Of a stretch of DNA of 64,000 bases, positions 54,227 through 63,476 are shown one piece after another. The position numbers were made by a program, and so were the translations under genes. Origin of the DNA: Sphingobacterium corticibacter (GTDB taxonomy: Bacteria > Bacteroidota > Bacteroidia > Sphingobacteriales > Sphingobacteriaceae); the NCBI RefSeq assembly GCF_003076635.1, contig NZ_QDKG01000004.1, positions 186,001-250,000 of the forward strand, written 5' to 3'. The number at the start of each line of letters is the position of its first letter. The stretch's first letter is position 1. The notes beneath the pieces were generated by a model. That model made no database searches, was not told the DNA's origin, and was given only the letters and a program-made list of their open reading frames with translations.

Positions 54227-56905
54227 ATGGCTAAAGGAAATTCATTCAAAAGTGGAAATACGGATACTGGTGGGGCGAGGCGCGCAAAAAGCACAACGTC
54301 TTCTTACACACCAAAGAAGACAACGCGTACCTTCCGTAAAATAGATTTTACGGAAGGACAGCAAAAAGTCATGAAGGTGTTTGGCTTGTTTTTACTCATC
54401 ACATCTGGGCTTTTTGCTGTAGCATTTATCTCTTACCTCTTCACTTGGAAAGCAGATCAAAGTTATATATATGTAACTAATGGCGGATGGAATACACTAT
54501 TTAGCTCTTCGGAAGAAGTACTGGACGAGGCTCTAGAAATACCTGTTATAGAAAATAAGCTTGGAAAGTTTGGCGCCTTATTGGCCAATCAGTTTATCTT
54601 CGAATGGTTTGGTGTTGCGTCCTTCTTGTTCATTCTAATCTTATTCGTGGTTGGATACCGACTGCTTTATCTTCGTTCGTTATTGCCTGTCGGCAAAACC
54701 ATCTTGTATTCACTTATTGCGATCATCTTTACCTCTCTAACGTTAGGATTTTTACAAGATTTTATCACCGACACACCACATATTCTGGAAGGTAAATTTG
54801 GGTATTGGACTAACCAAATCCTCACTTTGCAGATCGGCACGGCGGGTGTAGCAGGGATTTTAATTTTTGTATTGCTGGCGGCGTTGATCCTGATCTACAA
54901 CTATGATTTAAAGATCTCTTTTCAAAGTGCGCGATCACCTGAAGAAGAGGCCTATGACGACGGAGAAGAAACCGATGATGATCTTGATAATGAACGATTG
55001 GATAGACCAACGGCTACGAATAGCTTCATCGAAGATAGATCCATATCGCGGGAACGGATCGTACAACAGCCAAGAGCAAATGCTGTTGAGAAAGACAGCC
55101 TAGAACAACATCAGCAAGAGAATCCTACTTGGGAACCAGAACTAAGCACACCGAAGGAGAAAAATACGCTTCGATCGGAGGCACAATCGGGCACGATCTC
55201 TTTTGACGTAGTCGATACGCATACGCCCGAACCGACGATTCCGGCGACCAACGAAGCTGATGCCATTGCACTTTCGGTTGAACCAGATCTCTCTTTCGAG
55301 ATCGAAGAAGCCGATGACGAAGAACTGGCGCTTACGGTAGAAGCCGTGAAGGAAGAAAAAGCGGTAGAAGCAAGTGATTTGGTGAAGCAATTTGGCGAAT
55401 ACGACCCCAAATTGGATTTGTCGGGCTATCAACATCCCCCACTCGATTTACTGAAAGATTATGGTACAGGTAAGATCACGATTAATCAGCAGGAGCTCGA
55501 AGCCAATAAAAATAAGATTGTTGATACGCTGAGAAACTACAGCATCGAGATTGAGCATATTAAAGCGACGATCGGACCTACGGTTACGCTGTATGAGATT
55601 ATACCGAAACCCGGAGTTCGTATTTCACGGATCAAAAACCTAGAAGACGATATCGCACTAAGTTTAGCCGCTTTGGGTATCCGGATTATTGCGCCGATGC
55701 CCGGCAAAGGAACAATTGGTATTGAAGTGCCGAATAGCAATCCCGAGATGGTATCGATGCGCTCGGTTATTGCGACGGAGAAATTTCAGAAAACAGATAT
55801 GGATCTGCCTATCGCATTGGGAAAAACGATTTCAAATGAAGTCTATATTGCCGATTTAGCAAAAATGCCACACCTTTTGGTCGCTGGAGCGACAGGACAA
55901 GGTAAATCGGTTGGAATTAATGCGATTCTGACGTCACTGCTATACAAAAGACATCCAGCAGAGCTGAAATTTGTCTTGGTGGATCCTAAGAAAGTAGAGC
56001 TTTCGCTGTTCAAGAAGATCGAACGCCATTTCTTGGCAAAACTTCCGGGCGAGGATGACGCGATCATCACAGATACCAAGAAGGTGATCAATACGCTGAA
56101 TTCCTTGTGTATCGAGATGGATCAGCGCTACGACCTATTGAAAAATGGTCACGTCCGCAATTTGAAGGAGTATAATGCGAAATTTGTGGGTCGAAGATTA
56201 AACCCTGAGGAGGGTCATCGATTCTTACCATTCATTGTACTCATTGTGGATGAGTTTGCGGATTTGATGATGACGGCCGGAAAAGAAGTAGAAACACCTA
56301 TTGCGCGATTGGCTCAATTAGCGCGTGCAGTAGGTATACACTTGGTCATCGCGACACAGCGGCCTTCGGTAAATATCATTACCGGTACGATCAAGGCTAA
56401 CTTTCCGGCGCGTTTGGCGTTCCGTGTGTTATCTAAAGTCGATTCGAGAACGATTCTGGATTCGGGCGGTGCAGATCAACTGATTGGTCGTGGAGATATG
56501 TTATTGGCCACCGGAAGTGAATTGATTCGGATTCAGTGTGCTTTTGTAGACACACCAGAGGTGGATCAGGTATCGGATTTCATTGGCGGACAACGCGGCT
56601 ATCCTTCGGCGCATTATCTACCAGAATATGTCGATGAAAATGGCGAAGGCAGTGGTTTGGCCGACTTCGACTTGTCTGATCGGGATGCGCTGTTTGAAGA
56701 TGCGGCACGGCTAATCGTGATGCACCAGCAAGGCTCGACATCGCTAATCCAACGCAAACTTAAACTAGGTTATAATCGGGCTGGCCGCATTATCGATCAG
56801 CTAGAGGCCGCTGGGATCGTCGGTCAATTTGAAGGTAGTAAGGCACGCGAAGTGCTCTATCCAGATGAGTACTCCTTAGAACAGTATTTGGAGACATTAA
56901 GATAA
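54227..56905 (+). CDS. ftsK: DNA translocase FtsK
   Basis: Septal DNA pump that clears chromosome ends at division and activates XerCD recombination. Four or five N-terminal helices (about 50-230), a Glu/Asp-rich linker (235-385), then the RecA-like motor with Walker A GATGQGKS at 554-561 and Walker B VLIVDEFADLMM near 671, and a C-terminal gamma winged helix (IQRKLKLGYNRAGRIIDQLE). 892 residues, usual for the phylum. Confidence 0.96.
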   Translation: MAKGNSFKSGNTDTGGARRAKSTTSSYTPKKTTRTFRKIDFTEGQQKVMKVFGLFLLITSGLFAVAFISYLFTWKADQSYIYVTNGGWNTLFSSSEEVLDEALEIPVIENKLGKFGALLANQFIFEWFGVASFLFILILFVVGYRLLYLRSLLPVGKTILYSLIAIIFTSLTLGFLQDFITDTPHILEGKFGYWTNQILTLQIGTAGVAGILIFVLLAALILIYNYDLKISFQSARSPEEEAYDDGEETDDDLDNERLDRPTATNSFIEDRSISRERIVQQPRANAVEKDSLEQHQQENPTWEPELSTPKEKNTLRSEAQSGTISFDVVDTHTPEPTIPATNEADAIALSVEPDLSFEIEEADDEELALTVEAVKEEKAVEASDLVKQFGEYDPKLDLSGYQHPPLDLLKDYGTGKITINQQELEANKNKIVDTLRNYSIEIEHIKATIGPTVTLYEIIPKPGVRISRIKNLEDDIALSLAALGIRIIAPMPGKGTIGIEVPNSNPEMVSMRSVIATEKFQKTDMDLPIALGKTISNEVYIADLAKMPHLLVAGATGQGKSVGINAILTSLLYKRHPAELKFVLVDPKKVELSLFKKIERHFLAKLPGEDDAIITDTKKVINTLNSLCIEMDQRYDLLKNGHVRNLKEYNAKFVGRRLNPEEGHRFLPFIVLIVDEFADLMMTAGKEVETPIARLAQLARAVGIHLVIATQRPSVNIITGTIKANFPARLAFRVLSKVDSRTILDSGGADQLIGRGDMLLATGSELIRIQCAFVDTPEVDQVSDFIGGQRGYPSAHYLPEYVDENGEGSGLADFDLSDRDALFEDAARLIVMHQQGSTSLIQRKLKLGYNRAGRIIDQLEAAGIVGQFEGSKAREVLYPDEYSLEQYLETLR

Positions 56906-56915
56906 GAAAGCAAGT

Positions 56916-57575
56916 ATGAGAATTATACCGATAACACGAATCCTAATTTTAGCCTTGTTGTGCCTACCTATTGCGGCAGCAAAAGCACAAACTAAAGCAG
57001 GCAGCGCAAAAGCAACTTTGGATCAGGTATCGAAAAAATACGATAGCTACCGTACCATGATGGCAGATTTCACTTTCGAAGCGAAGCAAGCGGATGGACA
57101 GCAATACAACGATAGCGGATCACTGAAATTGGACAAAGCGGGCAATAAATACCACATCAAGCTCAATGCTCAGGAAATTATAAGCGATGGGAAATCGGTG
57201 TGGTCGATCTTGCCAGAAGACCAAGAAATCCAAGTGAGCGAAGTGGACAAGAGTGCAGAAACACTCGGCCCACAAAACCTGTTCACCTTCTACCGTACCG
57301 GCTACACGTATACCTCGTTAGCCGATGAGCGGGCAGGCAATCAATCTTTGAAAGCCATTCAGCTTACGCCGACAGATAAATCGTCTAGCTACGCTAAAAT
57401 AAAGATCCGCATCAACGGAAATAATCATATTCATGATATCACGGTGTACGATAAAGCGAGTTCAAGCTATACGTATACGGTGAATGCATTGTACGTAAAC
57501 CAGAAAATTCCACAAAGTATGTTTACCTTTCAAAAGAATCAATTCAAGGATTTTGAGCTGGTAGATTTACGCTAA
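56916..57575 (+). CDS. lolA: Outer-membrane lipoprotein carrier LolA-like protein
   Basis: Periplasmic chaperone that shuttles lipoproteins to the outer membrane. Signal peptide 1-25 (ending AAAKAQ), mature part in the LolA half-barrel pattern: YRTMMADFTFEAKQADGQ, ISDGKSVWSILPEDQEIQVS, LFTFYRTGYTY. 219 residues; 10 nt after ftsK, an arrangement repeated in Bacteroidota (ftsK-lolA). Confidence 0.88.
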   Translation: MRIIPITRILILALLCLPIAAAKAQTKAGSAKATLDQVSKKYDSYRTMMADFTFEAKQADGQQYNDSGSLKLDKAGNKYHIKLNAQEIISDGKSVWSILPEDQEIQVSEVDKSAETLGPQNLFTFYRTGYTYTSLADERAGNQSLKAIQLTPTDKSSSYAKIKIRINGNNHIHDITVYDKASSSYTYTVNALYVNQKIPQSMFTFQKNQFKDFELVDLR

Positions 57576-57614
57576 TCTGCGCTCTTAATAGAACATTTCT
57601 ACTAAACGGAAAAC

Positions 57615-58655
57615 ATGGGCAATATCACTTTAAAAGAGTTGGCAAAGATGCTGGGACTATCGGTCTCCTCGGTATCCAAAGCGCTCAATGATAGCCATGA
57701 AATTAGTGTAGAAACAAAACGTAAAGTACAGGAACTAGCATCAGCTCATAATTACCGTCCGAACATGTTCGGCAAGAGTTTGAAGACAGGTCGTACAAAT
57801 ACGGTAGCGATTATCATTCCTTACTTGGCCAATCCCTTTCAGGCTCAGATATTAGAAGGCGCGCATCAAGCAGCCTACAGCAACAATTATAAGCTGATCT
57901 TCATGCAGAGCCGAGAGGATGCTGACAAAGAAATTGAATTGTTGCAATCACTCTTGAGTCAGAACATAGATGGTATCTTGATTTCGCCTTCGGCAAATAC
58001 GAGTGTTGAATTCTTGCAAGAAGTACATCAGGAAGTACCTATTGTACTGATTGATCGGATCGATTTTGAGTTAGAAACGCACAAGATCGGTGTAGATAAT
58101 GAGCGTGGGGCATTTGCGGCTACCCAGCACTTGATTGATATGGGCCGAGAGCATATTTTGGTGCTGAATGGCAAGGATTTGGGCGTCACCCAGAAGCGTA
58201 CCGCTGGGCACAAAAATGCTTTACTGGCCAACCAGATTCCTTTTTCAGAGGATAATATTATTGAAGTCGATTACCAATTATCACGGCAAGATTTGGTGCA
58301 TAGCTTGCGTGAAATGCTACAGGAAAAACTTTCTAAAGTAGATAAACCTATCGGAATATTGGGCAACACGGACATACTCACACTCAGCACACTAGCCATC
58401 CTATCGGAGATGGAAATCTGTGTACCTGAAGAGGCTGCCGTGATTGGGTTTTCTAATACGGAGGCGGCAGATTCACTGAATCCGGCACTATCCACCGTCG
58501 TACAACCTGCTCTAGAAATGGGAAAGCTAGGTATCGAAAAGCTGGTAGAATTAATGAACTGTAAAAATCGCTTTCAAGCGGTGACGACCACGACCAAGCT
58601 TGATCCTATGCTGGTGTTTCGTAAGTCGACTACAGCTCAACCGGCTTCATCTTAG
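57615..58655 (+). CDS. LacI-family transcriptional regulator
   Basis: DNA-binding repressor of 346 residues. The helix-turn-helix is at 3-25 (ITLKELAKMLGLSVSSVSKA), the hinge helix near 48-58, and a periplasmic-binding-like sensor fills 60-340. It neighbours the hexuronate genes and probably controls them, sensing a pathway intermediate. The last 26 nt overlap the convergent transporter gene, so transcription through the junction is likely on both strands. Confidence 0.9.
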   Translation: MGNITLKELAKMLGLSVSSVSKALNDSHEISVETKRKVQELASAHNYRPNMFGKSLKTGRTNTVAIIIPYLANPFQAQILEGAHQAAYSNNYKLIFMQSREDADKEIELLQSLLSQNIDGILISPSANTSVEFLQEVHQEVPIVLIDRIDFELETHKIGVDNERGAFAATQHLIDMGREHILVLNGKDLGVTQKRTAGHKNALLANQIPFSEDNIIEVDYQLSRQDLVHSLREMLQEKLSKVDKPIGILGNTDILTLSTLAILSEMEICVPEEAAVIGFSNTEAADSLNPALSTVVQPALEMGKLGIEKLVELMNCKNRFQAVTTTTKLDPMLVFRKSTTAQPASS

Positions 58656-60201
58656 GCACTAAGGTTTTCATCACGGTCCATGCTAATAAATAGGCAATTC
58701 CACAGAAAGAAAACACAAGCAAATAGCCTGTATTAATACCATTGCTTACGACTTCACCCGTAGATGCCAATTGACTCAAGAATTCTTCGATATTCACCAC
58801 ACCATGTTGTTCTAGCAAGATTTTTTCGGCCTCTATATTTTCAAATTGTGGAAATGCCTCGTGAAGTGATGTACCATTTACCGTACTCCAATGTCTTTCG
58901 GCATAATCGAATAACATACCCGAACATTTATTGATCAGGAATGCACCCACTCCACCTGCCAAACCGCCTATACCCGTAACGGTCGCAATCGCTCGTTTAG
59001 GAAACATATCACCCACCACCGAATAAAGATTGGCAGACCAAGACTGATGCGCTGCTGCACCAATACCGATCAGCAAAACAGGATACCAAAAAGAAATGGC
59101 GCCTAATGGTTGAGCTAATAATACGACCAAAGGGAAAAAGGCAAAAATTAGCATAGCTCGCATACGGCCTGCATACGGATCTAGCCCAAACTTATCTACG
59201 AAATAGGTAGGTAGCCAGCCACCAATGATCGATAACATCGTGATGCTATACAAGACAAAGAGCGCAATTTGTCCAATGAAATCCGAGGATTTGATACCGT
59301 AAACGGAGCTCAAATATGCCGGCATCCAAAACAGCAAAAACCACCATACGCCATCCGTCATAAATTTGCCTAAGGCAAATGCCCAAGTCTGCCGATATTT
59401 CAAGCATTTTGTTATGGTGACTTTAGGTTGCTCAACGACAACTTCCGTTGCCGCCGGCGCTAAAACAGGTGTTTCATCTTGTTGAATGTAGGCTAGCTCT
59501 TCGCGTGTGACACGTGGATGTAGCTCGGGTTTTTCGTACATAAATATCCAGAATCCCATCCAGACAAAACCTAGCGCACCGATGATGATAAAGGCCATCT
59601 CCCAGCCCAATGCTTCAGCAATGTATGGTATTGTTAACGGCGCAGCCAGTGCACCGACGGTCGTACCCGCATTGAAGATGCTGGTAGACAAAGCGCGATC
59701 CTTTTTTGGGAAAAATTCTGCAGTAGCTTTGATCGCTGCTGGAAAGTTTCCGGCCTCACCTACTGCCAATACAAAACGTGCAAATATAAAGAGTACCACA
59801 CTGACATTGACTACGCGTGAAAAATCATGTACTCGACTGATGGCTTCTTTTGCCCCTTCAAAACCAACAAACCATTCTCCCGCTGTGATACCAGCTGTCG
59901 CAATACCACAAAACGCATGTAATAGAGCTCCAACAGACCATACGCCAATAGCCCACAAAAACCCCTTTTTTGTACCGACGAGATCTACAAACCTACCGGC
60001 CAGCAACATACTAATTGCATAGAAAATCGAGAACAGCGCCGTGATATTACCATAATCATTATTGGTCCAATGAAACTCTGGTGCTATAAAGTCCTTCCAA
60101 GTAAGGGACAGCACCTGCCTGTCCAAATAATTGATGGTTGTTGCAACAAACAACAATCCACATATCACCCATCTGTAGTTCCCCTTTACGTTGCTCCCCA
60201 T
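58630..60201 (-). CDS. MFS hexuronate transporter, ExuT-like
   Basis: Proton-coupled importer of glucuronate or galacturonate, anion:cation symporter group. The opening RWVICGLLFVATTINYLDRQ (helix 1, with the NYLDR motif) and motif A-like GRFVDLVGTKKG are typical. 523 residues exceeds ExuT (about 430-470): extra sequence between helices 3 and 4 (FVGFEGAKEAISRVHDFSRV) and in the last loop (about 435-490). Same strand and 14 nt from uxuA. Confidence 0.87.
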   Translation of the reverse strand: MGSNVKGNYRWVICGLLFVATTINYLDRQVLSLTWKDFIAPEFHWTNNDYGNITALFSIFYAISMLLAGRFVDLVGTKKGFLWAIGVWSVGALLHAFCGIATAGITAGEWFVGFEGAKEAISRVHDFSRVVNVSVVLFIFARFVLAVGEAGNFPAAIKATAEFFPKKDRALSTSIFNAGTTVGALAAPLTIPYIAEALGWEMAFIIIGALGFVWMGFWIFMYEKPELHPRVTREELAYIQQDETPVLAPAATEVVVEQPKVTITKCLKYRQTWAFALGKFMTDGVWWFLLFWMPAYLSSVYGIKSSDFIGQIALFVLYSITMLSIIGGWLPTYFVDKFGLDPYAGRMRAMLIFAFFPLVVLLAQPLGAISFWYPVLLIGIGAAAHQSWSANLYSVVGDMFPKRAIATVTGIGGLAGGVGAFLINKCSGMLFDYAERHWSTVNGTSLHEAFPQFENIEAEKILLEQHGVVNIEEFLSQLASTGEVVSNGINTGYLLVFSFCGIAYLLAWTVMKTLVPKMKPVEL

Positions 60202-60215
60202 TTCTCGTGTTTGGT

Positions 60216-61403
60216 TTATTTATTGGTATTTTTCATTGTTCTAGCATAGATCAACCCTTCTTCGAGACCACGCAGCTCTGCCAGTCCACGCAGTCGCCCG
60301 ATAGCCGAATAACCCGGATTGGTCACTTTATGGAGATCATCCAACATCTGATGTCCATGATCTGGACGAAAAGGAATCGGTTGTGCTCGCGACTGATTTT
60401 CTTCGATAAAGATGTCCAGCACTTGCGCCATATCCACGTCACCGCCTAAGTGATCGGCCTCGTAAAAGTTGCCTACGGCATCTTTCTTCACATTGCGGAA
60501 ATGAGCAAAATGCACGCGATGCTTTATGGCTCTTGCTATTGCTGGCACATCATTATCCACTCCAGCGCCCAAAGAGCCTGTGCAGAAACACACACCATTG
60601 AACTCAGCATTAACTCCTTCGATAATCTTCACGTAATCTTCCAAGCCAGAGGCGATGCGTGGTAATCCTAAGATAGGATACGGAGGATCATCCGGATGGA
60701 TAGCCATCTTAATACCATGCTCCTCACAAACCGATTGTATTTCGCGCAAAAACCAGCCTAAATTTTCTAATAAACCTGCGCGTCCGATTTCCTTGTACAA
60801 GATCAAACTACGCTGCAAATCTTCTAAAGAGATATCTTTCTCACTTGGGATTCCCATGAGGATTACACGCTTTAATTCTTCTACATCGGCGGCACTGAAG
60901 CTCGTAAATCTTTTCTTTGCTTCGGCGATTACGGATTCGGGATAATCTTTTTCTGCCTGCTCCCGCTGAAAGATATATAAATCAAATGCAGCCAGATCAG
61001 CCCAATCGAAGTATAAGGCTTTTGCGCCGTTGGGCATTTCTAGATCTAGCTTGGTGCGCGTCCAATCCAGCACAGGCATAAAGTTGTACGTGACAACATG
61101 GATATCGCAGGCCGCTAAGTTGCGCAGCGTTTGTTTATAATTTTCAATGTACTTTGCTGCAGCATCATCTCTTTTGGTTTTGATAGCTTCATGCACCGGT
61201 ACACTTTCTACAACCGACCATACCAAGCCAGCTGCCTCAATGATACTTTTACGCTCTTGTATATCTTCTAGCGGCCATACTTCGCCGTGTGCGATATGAT
61301 GTAATGCCGTGACGATACCCGTCGCGCCAGCTTGCCGTACGTCTTGTAAGCTCACCGGATCCTGCGGTCCGTACCATCGCCAAGTTTGTTCAAATTTTTG
61401 CAT
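60216..61403 (-). CDS. uxuA: Mannonate dehydratase
   Basis: Converts D-mannonate to 2-keto-3-deoxygluconate. TIM-barrel protein of 395 residues with MQKFEQTWRWYGPQDPVSL at the start, HPDDPPYPILGLPRI near 240 and RPDHGHQML near 357, all UxuA signatures with metal-binding His/Asp/Cys residues. The frame extends to 61454 over another ATG but the family start is at 61403. Second gene of the leftward arm. Confidence 0.95.
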   Translation of the reverse strand: MQKFEQTWRWYGPQDPVSLQDVRQAGATGIVTALHHIAHGEVWPLEDIQERKSIIEAAGLVWSVVESVPVHEAIKTKRDDAAAKYIENYKQTLRNLAACDIHVVTYNFMPVLDWTRTKLDLEMPNGAKALYFDWADLAAFDLYIFQREQAEKDYPESVIAEAKKRFTSFSAADVEELKRVILMGIPSEKDISLEDLQRSLILYKEIGRAGLLENLGWFLREIQSVCEEHGIKMAIHPDDPPYPILGLPRIASGLEDYVKIIEGVNAEFNGVCFCTGSLGAGVDNDVPAIARAIKHRVHFAHFRNVKKDAVGNFYEADHLGGDVDMAQVLDIFIEENQSRAQPIPFRPDHGHQMLDDLHKVTNPGYSAIGRLRGLAELRGLEEGLIYARTMKNTNK

Positions 61404-61416
61404 CTTATTTTTTCTA

Positions 61417-62238
61417 TTATACACCAGACCAAGCGTTGAAGCCGCCATCGACATACACGGTCTCGCCGTTTACGAAAGCCGATGCATCGCTTAACAGATA
61501 TACTAAGGTTCCATTGAGCTCTTCGGGATCACCCAACCGCGAAAATGGCGTACCATTTACAAATTTCTGTGCACGATCGGTATAAGATCCATCTGGATTG
61601 GTTAATAAAGTTCTATTCTGTTCGGTCAAAAATACTCCCGGAGCAATGGCATTGACACGGAGTTGATCGCCATATCGAAGTGCCAATTCTGAAGCCATCC
61701 ATTTGGTGAAACCTACCACCCCATTTTTGGCAACTGTATATCCTAATACGCGACTGATCGCCTGACTAGAAGACAGCGAAGCAATATTGATAATACTACC
61801 ACGCCCTTGCGCAGCCATCACTTTGCCAAATACATGTGTTGGGATGATGGTACCAAAAAGATTTAATTCGACCGCCTTCAAGGTGTCTTGAATATTCGCT
61901 TCGAAAATATCCTGATCTGGACCAATAGTAGCACCAGGGATATTTCCTCCCGCGGCATTGATCAATCCATCAATCGTTCCCCACTTGGCTAAAATCGCTT
62001 CTTTAGCCTCCAACATAGAAGCCTCATGGAGCACATCAGCCACGATCATCATTCCCTCTGCGCCTAAGCTATTTACTAAATTTAAACGCTCCGTAGCACG
62101 TTCTTCATTTCGACCAACGATCGCGATCTTCGCGCCTGCTTCCGCTAATGCGCGCACAAAACTCTTTCCGAGAACTCCGGTAGCACCGGTTAAAACAATA
62201 ACTTTGCCCGCGAGGGAAAACTTATCCAATATGCTCAT
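61417..62238 (-). CDS. uxuB: SDR-type D-mannonate oxidoreductase (UxuB-like)
   Basis: Reduces D-fructuronate to D-mannonate with NADH. Short-chain dehydrogenase of 273 residues like Bacillus UxuB (YjmF) and unlike the long-chain E. coli UxuB. TGATGVLG at 17-24, NAAGG at 92-96, catalytic Ser near 153 and YTVAK (Tyr167, Lys171). First gene of the uxuB-uxuA-transporter arm. A GolD-type polyol dehydrogenase is possible in principle, but the context decides. Confidence 0.87.
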   Translation of the reverse strand: MSILDKFSLAGKVIVLTGATGVLGKSFVRALAEAGAKIAIVGRNEERATERLNLVNSLGAEGMMIVADVLHEASMLEAKEAILAKWGTIDGLINAAGGNIPGATIGPDQDIFEANIQDTLKAVELNLFGTIIPTHVFGKVMAAQGRGSIINIASLSSSQAISRVLGYTVAKNGVVGFTKWMASELALRYGDQLRVNAIAPGVFLTEQNRTLLTNPDGSYTDRAQKFVNGTPFSRLGDPEELNGTLVYLLSDASAFVNGETVYVDGGFNAWSGV

Positions 62239-62274
62239 GTGGTTTATTTAGTGTTTATAACATTTCAATATTAT

Positions 62275-62282
62275 CAAAATTA
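62275..62282 (-). promoter_or_regulatory. -7 element TAATTTTG of the uxuB arm
   Basis: Exact TAnnTTTG on the minus strand, 37 nt before the uxuB ATG. The LacI-type palindrome lies about 25-38 nt upstream of it, where the -33 region would be. Confidence 0.5.
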
Positions 62283-62306
62283 GTCGGCTCATGAAAGGAT
62301 TAGTTA

Positions 62307-62320
62307 CGCTAACGTTTGCG
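62307..62320. promoter_or_regulatory. Probable LacI-type operator
   Basis: CGCTAACGTTTGCG is palindromic at 12 of 14 positions around central AACGTT, the pattern of LacI-family operators. It lies between the divergent uxuB and kdgK arms, near the expected -33 of the uxuB promoter. Confidence 0.6.
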
Positions 62321-62469
62321 AGGAATTGTAGTAGGTAAACTAGTGTCTGTAAAAAAGAAACTGTACATTAGAAGGACTGCAATTAAAAAGCGAGTCTACC
62401 TTGCTCCGTAAATCCGTATTAAGAGGTATATTCGGAGAGTCCATAACCAATAAATTGAATGATATTCGA

Positions 62470-63459
62470 ATGAAAAAAGTACTTTGTTTCGGAGAAATAC
62501 TCCTACGCCTGCAGGCTGTCGGAAACAGTTTCTTCGAGAAAGATCGCAATCAACTGCAGGTATTTCCGGGAGGATCAGAAGCCAACGTCGCTAGTGGATT
62601 AGCCCAAATGGGCACTTCAACGGCCTATTGTAGTGCATTCCCAGATAATTTATTGAGCACAGAGATCCAAGAACAATTGCAGATGCTGGGCGTGGATACC
62701 AGCAAAAGTCTGAGCTTTGGCGATCGCATTGGTTCTTACATTTTGCTTTCTGCAAATGGATTGAGCAAAGGTGAAGTGATTTATGATCGTCGGTATTCAA
62801 GCTTTAGCCAGCTTACTTTAGAAGATATCCACTTCGATCAATTGTTTGAAGGGATCGATTGGTTTCACTGGACCGCGCTATCTCCTGCGTTGAATGAAAA
62901 TGTAGCCGAACTGATTGAACCCATTTTAAAAGAAGCAAAAAAACGGGACATCACCATATCTGTTGATTTAAACTATCGCTCTAAACTATGGCAATATGGT
63001 CAAGAACCCATCGAAATCATGCCCGATTTAGTGGCTTATTGTGATGTGGTGATGGGCAATATCTGGGCAGCGAATAAAATGCTAGGAACTTATGTAGATC
63101 CTACATTGGATCGGCAAACATCCTCCGTGGATTATTTTGAAGCGGCCAAACAATCTGCTGCCGAGATCTTCTCCCTATTTCCATCGGTGCAACATGTAGC
63201 TAATACTTTTCGGTTTATCGATAACCCACAGCATAACCTCTTTTATGGCACGTACCATAATCGCTCGGAAGACACTTTGTCCACAATCTATGAAACTCAT
63301 GAAGTGATCGATCGCATTGGTAGTGGCGATGCTTTTATGGCTGGCCTTATTCATGCCTTAATCACAGATGCAACGCCGCAACAAGTGGTGGATATCGCGA
63401 CTGGCGCTGGCTATCAGAAACTCTTCGTAGCTGGTGATTTTGGAAACGGAAAATATTAA
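62470..63459 (+). CDS. kdgK: 2-keto-3-deoxygluconate kinase
   Basis: Ribokinase/PfkB-family kinase that phosphorylates KDG to KDPG. MKKVLCFGEILLRLQ at the start, then PGGSEANVASGLAQMG near 37-52 and DRIGSGDAFMAGLIHAL near 279-295 with the catalytic Asp. 329 residues from ATG 62470; the frame reaches 62401 (TTG) but lacks a better start. Followed 17 nt later by the KDPG aldolase. Confidence 0.92.
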   Translation: MKKVLCFGEILLRLQAVGNSFFEKDRNQLQVFPGGSEANVASGLAQMGTSTAYCSAFPDNLLSTEIQEQLQMLGVDTSKSLSFGDRIGSYILLSANGLSKGEVIYDRRYSSFSQLTLEDIHFDQLFEGIDWFHWTALSPALNENVAELIEPILKEAKKRDITISVDLNYRSKLWQYGQEPIEIMPDLVAYCDVVMGNIWAANKMLGTYVDPTLDRQTSSVDYFEAAKQSAAEIFSLFPSVQHVANTFRFIDNPQHNLFYGTYHNRSEDTLSTIYETHEVIDRIGSGDAFMAGLIHALITDATPQQVVDIATGAGYQKLFVAGDFGNGKY

Positions 63460-63476
63460 TTTTTACCCTTAAAAGA

